From Flavobacterium sp. GSB-24 (GTDB taxonomy: Bacteria > Bacteroidota > Bacteroidia > Flavobacteriales > Flavobacteriaceae), in NCBI RefSeq assembly GCF_027924665.1, contig NZ_AP027043.1, positions 2,356,001-2,420,000 on the forward strand: DNA of 64,000 nucleotides, written 5' to 3'. The translations under genes were made by a program, and so were the position numbers. Every line of letters begins with the position of its first letter. Position 1 is the stretch's first letter. Under the pieces are notes generated by a model. It was not told where the DNA came from. It did not search any database and saw only the letters and a program-made list of their open reading frames with translations. This document shows, piece by piece, positions 53,854 to 62,933 of this stretch.

Positions 53854-54798
53854 GTGGTAAATAGAAGACACATACGCGTTAAAGTAATGCAATCCATTTA
53901 TGCAATGCACCAAAGCGGTTCTGATAATATGGAAAAAGAAGAAAAATTTCTTTTTTATAGTATTGATAATATTCAGGACTTATATCTTATAATGCTTTCT
54001 TCATTGATAGAAATCTGCAAAAAAGAAGCTGTCTATTTGCATCTTTCAAGTAAAAAACACCTGGCAACTGCCGCAGAACGTAATCCGAATGAAAAGTTTG
54101 TAAAGAACAAAATTTTTCAACTTCTTGCCGAAAGCAATTCTCTTGGTATCGCTCTAGAAAATCGTAAAATCAATAACTGGTCATTAAACGATGATTATAT
54201 CATTTTACTTTTAAATGATGTAAAAGCCAGCGATTTGTACAAAAACTACATGAGCAATAATGTAAATACATTCGAAGAAGACAAACAATTTATTATTGAT
54301 TTGTTCGAAAATGTTATTGTTCCAAACGAAAAATTATACGAGTATTTAGAAGATGATAAATTGACTTGGGTTGATGATATTCCGGTTGTAAATACACATA
54401 TTGTAAAACAATTGAAGGCAATTAAAACAGAAGATCCAGACGATTTTAGAGTTCCGAAATTGTACAAAGATGTTGAAGATAAAGATTTTGCAAAAGATTT
54501 ATTTAGAAGAACTGTTTTGAATGAAACTGCTTTTGCAAAAGAATATGAAGATAAAACGCCAAACTGGGACAGTGATCGTATTGCTGAAATTGATACTATT
54601 ATTTTAAAAATGGCAATTTGCGAATTTTTAAAATTCCCTTCAATTCCAGTAAAAGTAACTCTTAACGAATATTTAGAAATTGCAAAAGAGTATTCTACAC
54701 CAAAAAGTAGTATTTTTATCAACGGAATTTTAGATAACCTTGTTAAGGAACTGACTGCCAATAAAAAGATGGTAAAAGTGGGAAGAGGGTTGATGTAA
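53854..54798 (+). CDS. nusB: Transcription antitermination factor NusB, long form, 314 aa
   Basis: The start is GTG 53854 (VNRRHIRVKVMQSIYAMHQS). The C-terminal half carries the NusB helical pattern: DFAKDLFRRTVLNETAFAKE, then WDSDRIAEIDTIILKMAICE, VKVTLNEYLEIAKEYSTPKS and FINGILDNLVKEL. The N-terminal half is a 150-aa extension seen in Bacteroidota but not in E. coli NusB. NusB with NusE binds boxA RNA and promotes rRNA antitermination. It is followed by yajC, a common order. Confidence 0.93.
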   Translation: MVNRRHIRVKVMQSIYAMHQSGSDNMEKEEKFLFYSIDNIQDLYLIMLSSLIEICKKEAVYLHLSSKKHLATAAERNPNEKFVKNKIFQLLAESNSLGIALENRKINNWSLNDDYIILLLNDVKASDLYKNYMSNNVNTFEEDKQFIIDLFENVIVPNEKLYEYLEDDKLTWVDDIPVVNTHIVKQLKAIKTEDPDDFRVPKLYKDVEDKDFAKDLFRRTVLNETAFAKEYEDKTPNWDSDRIAEIDTIILKMAICEFLKFPSIPVKVTLNEYLEIAKEYSTPKSSIFINGILDNLVKELTANKKMVKVGRGLM

Positions 54799-54911
54799 AA
54801 ACAACGAAATTTCAAAAAGAAAAATCCAAATTCCAATGGCTTTGTCTCTCTGAGCGAAGTCACAGATATTAAAAAAAGATATTAATAATAAATCAAAAAC
54901 AAATTTAAATT

Positions 54912-55187
54912 ATGGGACAATTAACTCAATTTGCGCCATTTCTATTGATGTTTGTGGTAATCTATTTCTTCATGATTAGACCACAACAAAAGAGAGCTAA
55001 AAACGAAAAAGAATTTGAAAGCAGCCTAAAAGTAGGTGACAGAATAGTTACAAAAAGCGGTTTCCACGGTAAAATTGCAGAATTAGCAGAAACTACAGTT
55101 GTAATCGAAACAATGTCTGGAAAATTAAAATTAGAGCGTTCAGCTATTTCTCTTGAATTGAGTGCTGCTTTGAATAAGAAAGCATAA
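54912..55187 (+). CDS. yajC: Preprotein translocase subunit YajC
   Basis: The 91-aa protein has one N-terminal membrane helix (QFAPFLLMFVVIYFFMIRPQ) and the diagnostic RPQQKRAKNEKEFESSLKVG motif, then DRIVTKSGFHGKIAELAE. It accompanies SecDF in the inner membrane. It follows nusB by 113 bp in the same direction and is followed by a terminator. Confidence 0.96.
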   Translation: MGQLTQFAPFLLMFVVIYFFMIRPQQKRAKNEKEFESSLKVGDRIVTKSGFHGKIAELAETTVVIETMSGKLKLERSAISLELSAALNKKA

Positions 55188-55207
55188 TTTTAAATTACAA
55201 TATTTTA

Positions 55208-55245
55208 AATCCCAAATTCTAAAAGGAGTTTGGGATTTTTTTTGT
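55208..55245 (+). terminator. nusB-yajC terminator
   Basis: AATCCCAAA pairs with TTTGGGATT and is followed by T8. It ends the rightward nusB-yajC transcription. Confidence 0.84.
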
Positions 55246-55266
55246 TTTCAAATTAACGAGCTGCAT

Positions 55267-55352
55267 TGTCATTGCGAGGAACGAAGCAATCTCATTTACT
55301 ATTTCAAAAATTATCTTTTGTTAGTAAGATTGCTTCGTTCCTCGCAATGACA
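55267..55352. repeat. Perfect 26-bp inverted repeat with TCATTGCGAGG core
   Basis: Identical 26-bp arms in inverted orientation lie at 55267-55292 and 55327-55352, sharing TCATTGCGAGGAACGAAGCA. They enclose a 34-bp AT-rich loop. This resembles a known type of widely dispersed bacterial palindromic repeat. It lies between convergent transcripts. Confidence 0.8.
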
Positions 55353-55363
55353 TTTTTGCGCAT

Positions 55364-55402
55364 AAAAAAACCTTTATCAAAGTTTTAAACTTTGACAAAG
55401 GT
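55364..55402 (-). terminator. pepT-YdeI-like terminator
   Basis: ACCTTTATCAAAGTTT pairs with AAACTTTGACAAAGGT (one mismatch), a 16-bp stem with T residues after it on the minus strand. It lies 43 bp after the stop of the YdeI-like gene. Confidence 0.8.
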
Positions 55403-55445
55403 CTCTGATTACTTGGAATTTGGATTTTAAATATTGAAATTTAAC

Positions 55446-56033
55446 TTACCTGTATTTATCATTCAATCCAACATTATTCAAAATCATCGGAATCACTTTT
55501 TCAATTCTCGAAAGTTTTGTTTTTTCCTGTTTTGCCGTTTCAATATATTCTAAAAACTCATATTGTTTATAGGGCGAAAACTTGGCAAATGCTTCTTTTA
55601 AAGCTGGATTTTTTGTCATTTCTTGATCTAAAAGTTCAGAAACAATTGCTTCTTTTTTAGAAGGTTTAATAACTTTTCCTTGCTTTTCGTTTTCAATCGC
55701 TTCGTGAATGTATTCTAAGACTTCTTTTTCGTTTATTTCATCCTTCGAAGTAAAACGCCATTGACGCATTGATTTTGTTTTGTCTTCCTGAGCATTGATC
55801 AACCTCTTTTTCTCATCTTTCAGAAAAACACCGTTTAAAAACCAGATTGCAAAATAGTTTTTAAAACCTCCAATTCCGATAACATTTTTTTTGTTGTAAA
55901 CATAAATAGGTCCTCCCCATTTTATGGTCTCAACCAGTTCAGTTTTGTCAATAATTGATTTAAGAAAAAGAAGTTCTTCTTCCCACTGATTGACTTTGTC
56001 CCAAACGTGCTTTTTATCAGAATTCGGTTCCAC
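55446..56033 (-). CDS. YdeI-like (DUF1801/OmpD-associated) family protein, 195 aa
   Basis: The start is GTG 56033, since the frame has no earlier ATG. It lies 1 bp from the pepT stop, so translation is probably coupled. The N-terminal half is DUF1801-like (TELVETIKWGGPIYVYNKKN and IGGFKNYFAIWFLNG). The C-terminal segment KEAFAKFSPYKQYEFLEYIE is the YdeI-like helical end. Function is unknown; family members have been linked to peptide or bacteriocin tolerance. Confidence 0.8.
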   Translation of the reverse strand: MEPNSDKKHVWDKVNQWEEELLFLKSIIDKTELVETIKWGGPIYVYNKKNVIGIGGFKNYFAIWFLNGVFLKDEKKRLINAQEDKTKSMRQWRFTSKDEINEKEVLEYIHEAIENEKQGKVIKPSKKEAIVSELLDQEMTKNPALKEAFAKFSPYKQYEFLEYIETAKQEKTKLSRIEKVIPMILNNVGLNDKYR

Positions 56034-56034
56034 T

Positions 56035-57312
56035 TTATCTTTTTCTTTTAGGTTTTTCAGTTACATCAAAAATTCCTGGAATTGCAGTAAGCTCAGCAAT
56101 TTTTACGATTACGTCTGTCGCTTTTTGAATGCTTTCGGCAGGAACATATTCGTATTTTCCGTGGAAATTATGTCCGCCCGCAAAAATATTTGGGCAAGGT
56201 AATCCCATAAAAGATAATTGAGAACCGTCAGTTCCGCCGCGGATTGGTTTGATGATCGGTTTGATGTTTAATTCTCGCATCGCTTTTTCAGCGATATCAA
56301 CAATATGTTTTACTGGCAGAACCTTTTCTTTCATATTGTAATATTGATCTTTTACGACTGCAATTACGATATCTTCACCAAATTTCTTAGCAAATTTTTT
56401 ATTGAATTTTTTGGCAATTTTTTCGATAAGCTCTTTTCGCTTTTCGAATTTCTTTTTATTATGATCACGTATAATCAATTCTAAAACTGTTTCTTCGATG
56501 TTTCCTTTTATGTGATGAACGTGAAAAAATCCTTCGTAACCTTTTGTTTCTTCTGGGGTTTCTCCTTTTGGAAGTTCATTAATAAATTCATTTGCCAAAA
56601 GCATAGAATTGATCATTTTTCCTTTTGCATAACCAGGATGAACACTTTTTCCTTTAAAAGTAATTTTAGCTCCAGCTGCGTTGAAATTTTCATATTCTAA
56701 CTCGCCAATCTGACTTCCGTCCATCGTATAAGCCCATTGCGCTCCAAATTTTTCTACATCAAAATGATGCGCACCACGTCCAATTTCTTCATCTGGAGTA
56801 AAACCAATTCTAATTTTTCCATGTTTAATTTCTGGATGCTGAATTAGATATTCCATTGCCGAAACAATTTCTGTAATTCCCGCTTTGTCATCGGCACCAA
56901 GAAGTGTTGTTCCGTCAGTTGTAATAATGGTTTGTCCTTTATATTGCAGTAAGTCTTTGAAATAATTTGGAGATAAAACAATATTTTTTTCTGCATTCAA
57001 AACAATATCTTTTCCATCGTAATTTTCTACGATTTGAGGTTTCACATTGGCACCGCTAAAATCTGGCGAAGTATCAAAGTGAGAAACAAAACCTATTGTT
57101 GGAACTTCGTGATCTACGTTGCTTGGCAGCGTTGCCATGATATACGCTTTATCATCAATAGTTACATCTTCAAGTCCGATTGTTTTTAGTTCTTCAACTA
57201 ATTTATTGGCCAAATTCCACTGCTTTTCAGTACTTGGCGTTGTTTGCGAATTTGGATCTGATTCTGTATCAATTGTTATATAACTAATAAAACGATCTAT
57301 GATATGTTGCAT
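56035..57312 (-). CDS. pepT: Peptidase T (tripeptide aminopeptidase), 425 aa
   Basis: The family M20B pattern is clear: [40 protein letters not shown] with a zinc-binding His, [17 protein letters not shown] with the bridging Asp, [20 protein letters not shown] with the catalytic Glu, and [20 protein letters not shown]. It removes N-terminal residues from tripeptides. A basic C-terminal extension ([11 protein letters not shown]) makes it about 15 aa longer than E. coli PepT. It overlaps nothing and precedes the YdeI-like gene. Confidence 0.95.
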   Translation of the reverse strand: MQHIIDRFISYITIDTESDPNSQTTPSTEKQWNLANKLVEELKTIGLEDVTIDDKAYIMATLPSNVDHEVPTIGFVSHFDTSPDFSGANVKPQIVENYDGKDIVLNAEKNIVLSPNYFKDLLQYKGQTIITTDGTTLLGADDKAGITEIVSAMEYLIQHPEIKHGKIRIGFTPDEEIGRGAHHFDVEKFGAQWAYTMDGSQIGELEYENFNAAGAKITFKGKSVHPGYAKGKMINSMLLANEFINELPKGETPEETKGYEGFFHVHHIKGNIEETVLELIIRDHNKKKFEKRKELIEKIAKKFNKKFAKKFGEDIVIAVVKDQYYNMKEKVLPVKHIVDIAEKAMRELNIKPIIKPIRGGTDGSQLSFMGLPCPNIFAGGHNFHGKYEYVPAESIQKATDVIVKIAELTAIPGIFDVTEKPKRKR

Positions 57313-57381
57313 TTCTTTGATTTTTTAGCAAATATAGAAAATTTTTCTCCTGCATAATTTAGCTTTCCATATCTGAATTAA

Positions 57382-57412
57382 TAAAAAAAGGGATTCTGTG
57401 CAGAATCCCTTT
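57382..57412 (-). terminator. Terminator of FGE-type gene
   Basis: AAAGGGATTCTG pairs with CAGAATCCCTTT around a 2-nt loop, with T residues after it on the minus strand. Confidence 0.82.
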
Positions 57413-57429
57413 CATTTGTTTTTTTACGA

Positions 57430-58569
57430 TTATTTGCTTTTGACGCATCTAAAACCCACATGATTTGCCGCAGATCTTATTTCGCCTTTTCCTCTCGTTC
57501 CAACCATGTATCGCGTGCAATATTGGTCGGTACATAAAAAAGAACCGCCTCTATGTACTCGTTTAACTTCTGTCGGATCATTTGGATCATTATAAGCATC
57601 AGGCCCTTGCGGATTTTTTACTGTTTTGCCACTATCGGCCAATGATTTGTAATAGTCAACACTATACCAGTCATTTACCCATTCCCATACATTTCCTGCC
57701 ATATCATATAAGCCATAAGCATTTGGTGCATATTGAGCTGTAGGAGCAATTCCTTTAAATCCGTCTTCGCCAGTATCGCCGTCTTTAATTGGGAAATGTC
57801 CCTGATAAATATTGGCTTGAAATTTCCCTTTCGGTTTTAAATCATTTCCCCAAGCATATAGATTTCCTGTTTTACCACCTCTAGCAGCAAATTCCCATTC
57901 TGCTTCTGTCGGAAGTCTTTTTCCAGCCCATTTTGCATAAGCTGCTGCATCTTCGTATACTACATGTACCACAGGATATTTTTCTTTGCCTTTAATTGTA
58001 CTTTGAGGACCATCAGGATGTCTCCAGTCGGCACCTGGCTCATAACGCCACCATTGCAGGAAATTGTTTAAATTAACAGCAGATGGAGTAGGTGTAAAGA
58101 CAACCGAACCCGTTACAAGATCGTTTTCATTCGCACCAGGAAATTCTTCTTTGGTTGGTTTTTGCTCTGCAACCGTAACATAACCAGTTGCTTTTACAAA
58201 TTTTTCGAACTCTTCATTGGTAACTTCGGTTTTATCCATATAATATCCATCAATATATACGCGGTGAATAGGAGCTGCATCTTTCGTTACACCTTTGATA
58301 CTACATAAACTTTCATCTTCGACATTGCTTCCCATTGAGAATTCTCCGCCTGGAATCCAAACCATACCTTCTGAAGCTTTTCCTGCAGGTTTATCTTTAT
58401 TTTCGATAGTTGGCTTAAATACTGAGGGTGCTGAAGTGTTTGGAATTTCATGACATTCTGCAGTTTCAGCTATTTCTTTTTTAGGCACCATTAATTTGCT
58501 ATAACCGTAAGCAAGAGAAATAATAGAAATTGTCAGGACAGCAAAAATCCAAAAGGTTTTATTTTTCAT
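57430..58569 (-). CDS. Formylglycine-generating enzyme-type protein (SUMF1 family), 379 aa
   Basis: A membrane-anchor or signal segment (TFWIFAVLTISIISLAYGYS) is followed by the FGE-sulfatase domain: MVWIPGGEFSMGSNVEDE, LPTEAEWEFAARGGKTGN, GLYDMAGNVWEWVNDWY and VKRVHRGGSFLCTDQYCTRY. The last segment has Cys346 and Cys351, matching the catalytic and copper-binding pair of true FGE, so the protein may really convert sulfatase Cys to formylglycine. Its active domain faces the periplasm. No sulfatase lies in the window. Confidence 0.9.
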   Translation of the reverse strand: MKNKTFWIFAVLTISIISLAYGYSKLMVPKKEIAETAECHEIPNTSAPSVFKPTIENKDKPAGKASEGMVWIPGGEFSMGSNVEDESLCSIKGVTKDAAPIHRVYIDGYYMDKTEVTNEEFEKFVKATGYVTVAEQKPTKEEFPGANENDLVTGSVVFTPTPSAVNLNNFLQWWRYEPGADWRHPDGPQSTIKGKEKYPVVHVVYEDAAAYAKWAGKRLPTEAEWEFAARGGKTGNLYAWGNDLKPKGKFQANIYQGHFPIKDGDTGEDGFKGIAPTAQYAPNAYGLYDMAGNVWEWVNDWYSVDYYKSLADSGKTVKNPQGPDAYNDPNDPTEVKRVHRGGSFLCTDQYCTRYMVGTRGKGEIRSAANHVGFRCVKSK

Positions 58570-58664
58570 GGTAATTGATTTTGATCTGAATTGGTTGTCA
58601 AATTGATGGGATAAAATTATAAAAATAATTATTAATACTATAGTAATTATATAGGATTAATAAA

Positions 58665-59630
58665 TTATTTGTCTTTTTCAACAAGAACTACTTCATATTT
58701 TTCTTTGCCGTCAACTTGAACGGGTTGATAATAAGTTTCTCCAAATTTTACATATTTTACATCTCCAATCGTAACTTCTTCGCCGCCTTCTGGTAAATTA
58801 TCAACTATTGTTCCTGCTGTTGGAGGCACAACCTTATAAGTATTGCCGTCTTTTTCATAATAAGTTCCTCCATAGTAATAATTATTTACTGTTCCTGTAT
58901 TAACAGTTTGTGCGCCACTTGGAATATTATTAACGGTTCCTCCAACTGGAGCTGGAACAGCCGTATAACCTCCGTTAGAAGGTGCATACCAAACTCCCTG
59001 ATCATAATGATATTGTGAACTTTCGACGCTTACTACTATTGCTGTAACCGCTAAAGTTGCTACAAAAAATCCCCAAGGATGCCATGTTGGTCCATAGTAA
59101 TAAGGTCTGTAAGGATGAAAATAATATGGATTGTAAGCATGATATCTATAACCGCCATATACATACGGAGGACGTGCATACACAACAGTATTTCTTCTCA
59201 CGACAGTATTTCTATTATTGTTTATGGTAATATCTCTGCTTCGGTCAACATTTCTTGTATTGCCGCTTATGTTTGTATTTCTATTGCCTGAATTTATGGT
59301 GTTATTAGAATTACGGTTTGTTGTATTGTTTCTGTTGTTAATACTAGTGTTCGAACTATTTGTAGGTCTGGTTACTTTAGTTCCAGAGCCATTAGATCCA
59401 GGTCTAGTTACTGCTGGTTTGTTTGTAGAAGGTCTGTTTACAGCTGGTCGGGATTGGTTTGCGGGTCTTGTTGCCGCAGGCCTTGTTTGAGTTCCTCCAC
59501 TCGGTCTGTGAACTCCTCCGCCATTTCCTCCAACTCGGCGCTGTGCTATGCTGTCAATAGAAATCAAAAAAAACGATGCAGCTAGACATGTTAGTACAAC
59601 TTTATGTATTTTTTTATTTATATTTTTCAT
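58665..59630 (-). CDS. Secreted low-complexity protein, DUF6515-like, 321 aa
   Basis: A signal peptide ends in IDSIAQ. The next segment is low-complexity, rich in Arg, Pro, Asn, Thr and Ser (TRPANQSRPAVNRPS and NNRNNTTNRNSNNT). A Tyr/Pro/His-rich block then reads YVYGGYRYHAYNPYYFHPYR. The end has repeated two-strand modules (GGTYYEKDGNTYKVVPPTAG and GDVKYVKFGETYYQPVQVDG). One hydrophobic helix (GFFVATLAVTAIVVSVES) may span the membrane. It resembles DUF6515-like proteins; the role is unknown. Confidence 0.7.
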   Translation of the reverse strand: MKNINKKIHKVVLTCLAASFFLISIDSIAQRRVGGNGGGVHRPSGGTQTRPAATRPANQSRPAVNRPSTNKPAVTRPGSNGSGTKVTRPTNSSNTSINNRNNTTNRNSNNTINSGNRNTNISGNTRNVDRSRDITINNNRNTVVRRNTVVYARPPYVYGGYRYHAYNPYYFHPYRPYYYGPTWHPWGFFVATLAVTAIVVSVESSQYHYDQGVWYAPSNGGYTAVPAPVGGTVNNIPSGAQTVNTGTVNNYYYGGTYYEKDGNTYKVVPPTAGTIVDNLPEGGEEVTIGDVKYVKFGETYYQPVQVDGKEKYEVVLVEKDK

Positions 59631-59722
59631 TTTCAGTATTTTAAGTTAGATAAAGTTATTAAAAAAAAGAATTTGTATGTAAGATTTGAGCAAGTATTTT
59701 TAATTTTTGGAAATGAATATTC

Positions 59723-60943
59723 TTACAATGAAATATCCCATTGTATGCGAAATCGCCAGCCTTGTTCAAGTGGTAAAGTTTTGTCCTGAAAACTAAAATA
59801 ACTTACTTCAGAAGTTAGTTTATTTTTATGGCCTTTAAAAAACCAATTAAAAGCCAATGTCGACTCATCTTGTCTATTTTGTCTTATTGAATTATCTGGT
59901 CTGTAAGCAGTATGTCTTCCTGCCATTTCCAAATGTTTTGGCCACCAATCGAAAACATTATGAAAGAAATATCCAGCCTGAACATAATATCCTTTTAGCG
60001 TTGTTGTTTCATTATTGTTTAATTTATCAATAATTTCTTTGGTATGCCATTCGCTCTGCCAAGAAAAACCACGGTACATAAAAGCCGTTTCTACATTCCA
60101 TTGATTAACTCTATACTGACCTGGCAAACCATTTTCGTATCCTTCTAAGGAACCTCCGCCAGCTTGAGAAAAACGAGTGTATGGACTTCTATTTGTTATG
60201 GCTGAAAAAGCAATAATTGGTGTAAGTTTTTCGTGAAATTCTAAATCACAGCCTTCAAAATCCAAAAATCGACCCAAGAAATTCCATTGCGCTCTTCCAA
60301 AATACATTAAATGGCTGTCATCATTTACCGAACTTCCTCGTCCAGTTCCTGTCAGCGCAGCCGCCCAGTAATTAAAGTCAGCTATGCCGCTGCCTTTCAA
60401 ATGTCCGTAAACTTCGAGTCCCAATTGTCTGTCTACTGTAAACGGACGATTAATTAAAGACCGCTCGGCCATTTGCTGTTCGCCGCTGCTAATGAAACGT
60501 TCGCGGGTAAATTCTGTTTTCCATTGCCCGACTTTAAAACTCAGCCACTCCCATTTTTCAATCATAATTCTAAAGTCAAGTAAATTGGACTGGCTTAGTT
60601 CGTATTCCCAATAATATTTTAACCACGGTTCAAAAGCGTGGCCGCCGACTTTTAATCTGGCACGATTTATTTTAAAAACCGTTTGTGCATCTTGAGCATA
60701 ATCATCGTAAGTAACTGGATCTGCATCGTAAGGAGTAGAAAAACGAAACTGAAATCTGCTTTGTAATTGAAATAGAAATTTATTATCTCGTGTTTGTAAT
60801 TCAATTCCTTTGTCACCATAACGAATGTTCATCAGTTTTGTAGTGTCTTTTTCATGCTGTGAAAAGCCTTTAAAACCAATTAATAGTATGAGAATTAATA
60901 ACAGAATGATAGGGTTTCGATTTGTTGGGTTTTCTTTATACAT
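59723..60943 (-). CDS. Phosphate-selective porin O/P-like outer-membrane protein, 406 aa
   Basis: Start ATG 60943 (MYKENPTNRNPIILLLILIL) gives a signal peptide ending in GFSQ. The mature protein resembles OprO/OprP-type porins: FLFQLQSRFQFRFSTPYD, INRARLKVGGHAFEPWLKYY, QWKTEFTRERFISSGEQQMA and amphipathic beta strands to the end (EQGWRFRIQWDISL). It probably forms an anion channel, perhaps for phosphate or polyphosphate, but selectivity is not proven. It has no obvious operon partner. Confidence 0.88.
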   Translation of the reverse strand: MYKENPTNRNPIILLLILILLIGFKGFSQHEKDTTKLMNIRYGDKGIELQTRDNKFLFQLQSRFQFRFSTPYDADPVTYDDYAQDAQTVFKINRARLKVGGHAFEPWLKYYWEYELSQSNLLDFRIMIEKWEWLSFKVGQWKTEFTRERFISSGEQQMAERSLINRPFTVDRQLGLEVYGHLKGSGIADFNYWAAALTGTGRGSSVNDDSHLMYFGRAQWNFLGRFLDFEGCDLEFHEKLTPIIAFSAITNRSPYTRFSQAGGGSLEGYENGLPGQYRVNQWNVETAFMYRGFSWQSEWHTKEIIDKLNNNETTTLKGYYVQAGYFFHNVFDWWPKHLEMAGRHTAYRPDNSIRQNRQDESTLAFNWFFKGHKNKLTSEVSYFSFQDKTLPLEQGWRFRIQWDISL

Positions 60944-61163
60944 ATAGTTGGATTGATTTGTATAAAAGATTCTTAATTGCTTCAAAATTAATTAATAAAA
61001 AATCCGGAGCAGGTAGTTTAAGTGCCGGAAGTTGTTTCATATTATAACTTGCAACCTTAAAAATTGAATTTTTGACTATATGTTTTTAATTATGTTTTGA
61101 AGAATGAAACAAAATTGAAATTATTTGTTTTTGTAAAAAAGCACCTTTTTAAACTATAATATT

Positions 61164-61171
61164 TAAATTTG
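61164..61171 (+). promoter_or_regulatory. pyrD -7 element
   Basis: TAAATTTG matches TAnnTTTG, 25 bp upstream of the pyrD start codon. Confidence 0.55.
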
Positions 61172-61196
61172 CACCCAAAATAACAACAACACACTC

Positions 61197-62231
61197 ATGT
61201 ATAAATTGATAATTCGTCCGATACTTTTCTGGTTTGATCCTGAAGAAGTGCATTACTTTACTTTTTCATTTGTTAAATTCATTTCAAAAATCCCAGGAGT
61301 TTCGTCAATTATAAGATCAATTTATGAAGTAAAAGATTCTCGATTAGAAAGAGAAGTTTTCGGAATTAAATTCAAAAATCCCGTTGGACTTGCAGCAGGA
61401 TTTGACAAAGATGCAAAGTTGTACAAAGAGCTTTCTGATTTTGGTTTTGGTTTTATTGAAATTGGAACCGTAACACCGGTTGGTCAGGAAGGAAATCCAA
61501 AAAAACGTTTGTTTCGTTTAAAAGAAGATCAAGCAATTATTAACCGAATGGGTTTTAATAATGGCGGCGTTTTGGAAGCTGTAGAACGTTTGAAGAAAAA
61601 TTCTGGAGTTTTGATTGGAGGAAATATTGGAAAAAATAAAGTGACTCCAAACGAAAATGCAGTAAACGATTATATCATTTGTTTTGATGCTTTGTTCGAT
61701 CATGTAGATTATTTTGTAGTCAATGTAAGTTCGCCAAATACACCAAATTTAAGAGCTTTACAAGACAAAGAACCTTTAACTGCTTTGCTGCAGACTTTGC
61801 AAAACAGAAACATTGAAAAGCAAAAAACAAGTACGCAGAAAGTAAAACCAATTTTATTAAAAATTGCTCCAGATCTTACAGATGAGCAGTTATTAGATAT
61901 CATAGATATTGTAAAAACTACGCAGATTGCAGGAGTAATTGCAACCAATACTACAATTTCAAGAGACGGTTTACAATCTGAAAATCAGTCAGAAATGGGA
62001 GGTTTGTCTGGAAAACCATTGACAAAACGCTCTACAGAAGTAATTCGTTTTCTTTCTGAAAAAAGCAATAAAGCATTCCCAATTATTGGAGTGGGCGGCA
62101 TTCATTCTGCAGATGATGCGATCGAAAAACTAAATGCAGGAGCAAGTTTAGTGCAATTGTATACAGGTTTTATTTATGAAGGTCCAGCGCTGATTAAAGC
62201 AATCAATAAAAAAGTTTTAGGGCAGTTGTAA
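61197..62231 (+). CDS. pyrD: Dihydroorotate dehydrogenase (quinone), class 2
   Basis: The 344-aa enzyme oxidises dihydroorotate to orotate in pyrimidine synthesis and passes electrons to quinone. A short N-terminal membrane-associating helix ([20 protein letters not shown]) is followed by the barrel: [69 protein letters not shown] with the catalytic Ser, and [20 protein letters not shown] with the FMN phosphate site. It ends 15 bp inside the convergent DUF3307 gene. Confidence 0.96.
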   Translation: MYKLIIRPILFWFDPEEVHYFTFSFVKFISKIPGVSSIIRSIYEVKDSRLEREVFGIKFKNPVGLAAGFDKDAKLYKELSDFGFGFIEIGTVTPVGQEGNPKKRLFRLKEDQAIINRMGFNNGGVLEAVERLKKNSGVLIGGNIGKNKVTPNENAVNDYIICFDALFDHVDYFVVNVSSPNTPNLRALQDKEPLTALLQTLQNRNIEKQKTSTQKVKPILLKIAPDLTDEQLLDIIDIVKTTQIAGVIATNTTISRDGLQSENQSEMGGLSGKPLTKRSTEVIRFLSEKSNKAFPIIGVGGIHSADDAIEKLNAGASLVQLYTGFIYEGPALIKAINKKVLGQL

Positions 62232-62933
62232 AAGAAGCCCCTGAAGAATTAATCCGACTATTATCGCGATTCCGAAACTAATTAAAGTACCAATCATCAC
62301 GTATTCGGTGAGCTTGCGGTCTTTGGCTTCTTTTAAATCTCCAAATCGAAAGATAGATTTTGCAGCCAATAAAAACCCTATTGCTTCAAAATGAGCAGTT
62401 AGGATAAAACAAAGTATAAATAAACGTTCTAATATACCAATGTAATTTCCTGCACTGGCTAGAGAATTGTCTTGATGGCTGTTTTGACTTTCTGGACTCC
62501 AAATTGAAATAATGGTTTTTATGAAAATAGAAGCGGGCTTGGTTACCAGTAAAATTCCGGTGATTAAAATCCAGAATTCATTCATAACCCAAAAGTCGAT
62601 AATGTCATTATTTTCGTAAAGCATTACAACGGCAATTAATATAATAATGTGTGCAATTTGGTCTGCAACAAACCAAGTTCGCTTTGTTTTTGCTTTTTGA
62701 AAATTGAGTTTAATTAAATCAATTATACCGTGGGTAACGGCAATTAAAACTGCGTAAGGTATAAAACTGACTTGTCCAGCTACAATCGCAGCTAAAACTC
62801 CATGAAGTAAAATATGAACATACAAGTAAATACTTTTATGTTTTTTAATTTCTTTATCGGCTACCCAAGAATTAGGCTGCCAGATAAAATCTCCGAGTAA
62901 ATGAGCTAAAAGCAGTTTTATAAATAAAATCAT
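62217..62933 (-). CDS. DUF3307 membrane protein, 238 aa
   Basis: Seven or so hydrophobic segments alternate with short loops. The DUF3307 start [20 protein letters not shown], then [18 protein letters not shown] and [20 protein letters not shown], are visible. The first helix contains conserved HLLGDF and the third HGIIDL. Function is unknown. It overlaps the SatD-family gene by 4 bp (ATGA), so the two are coupled and form an operon. It converges with pyrD with a 15-bp overlap. Confidence 0.87.
   Translation of the reverse strand: MILFIKLLLAHLLGDFIWQPNSWVADKEIKKHKSIYLYVHILLHGVLAAIVAGQVSFIPYAVLIAVTHGIIDLIKLNFQKAKTKRTWFVADQIAHIIILIAVVMLYENNDIIDFWVMNEFWILITGILLVTKPASIFIKTIISIWSPESQNSHQDNSLASAGNYIGILERLFILCFILTAHFEAIGFLLAAKSIFRFGDLKEAKDRKLTEYVMIGTLISFGIAIIVGLILQGLLLQLP

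Noticed and set aside
54246..54863. Long open frame on the minus strand opposite nusB
   Set aside because: It is Ser/Phe-rich, lies wholly antisense to a well-supported nusB and shows no domain, so it is a shadow of the real gene.
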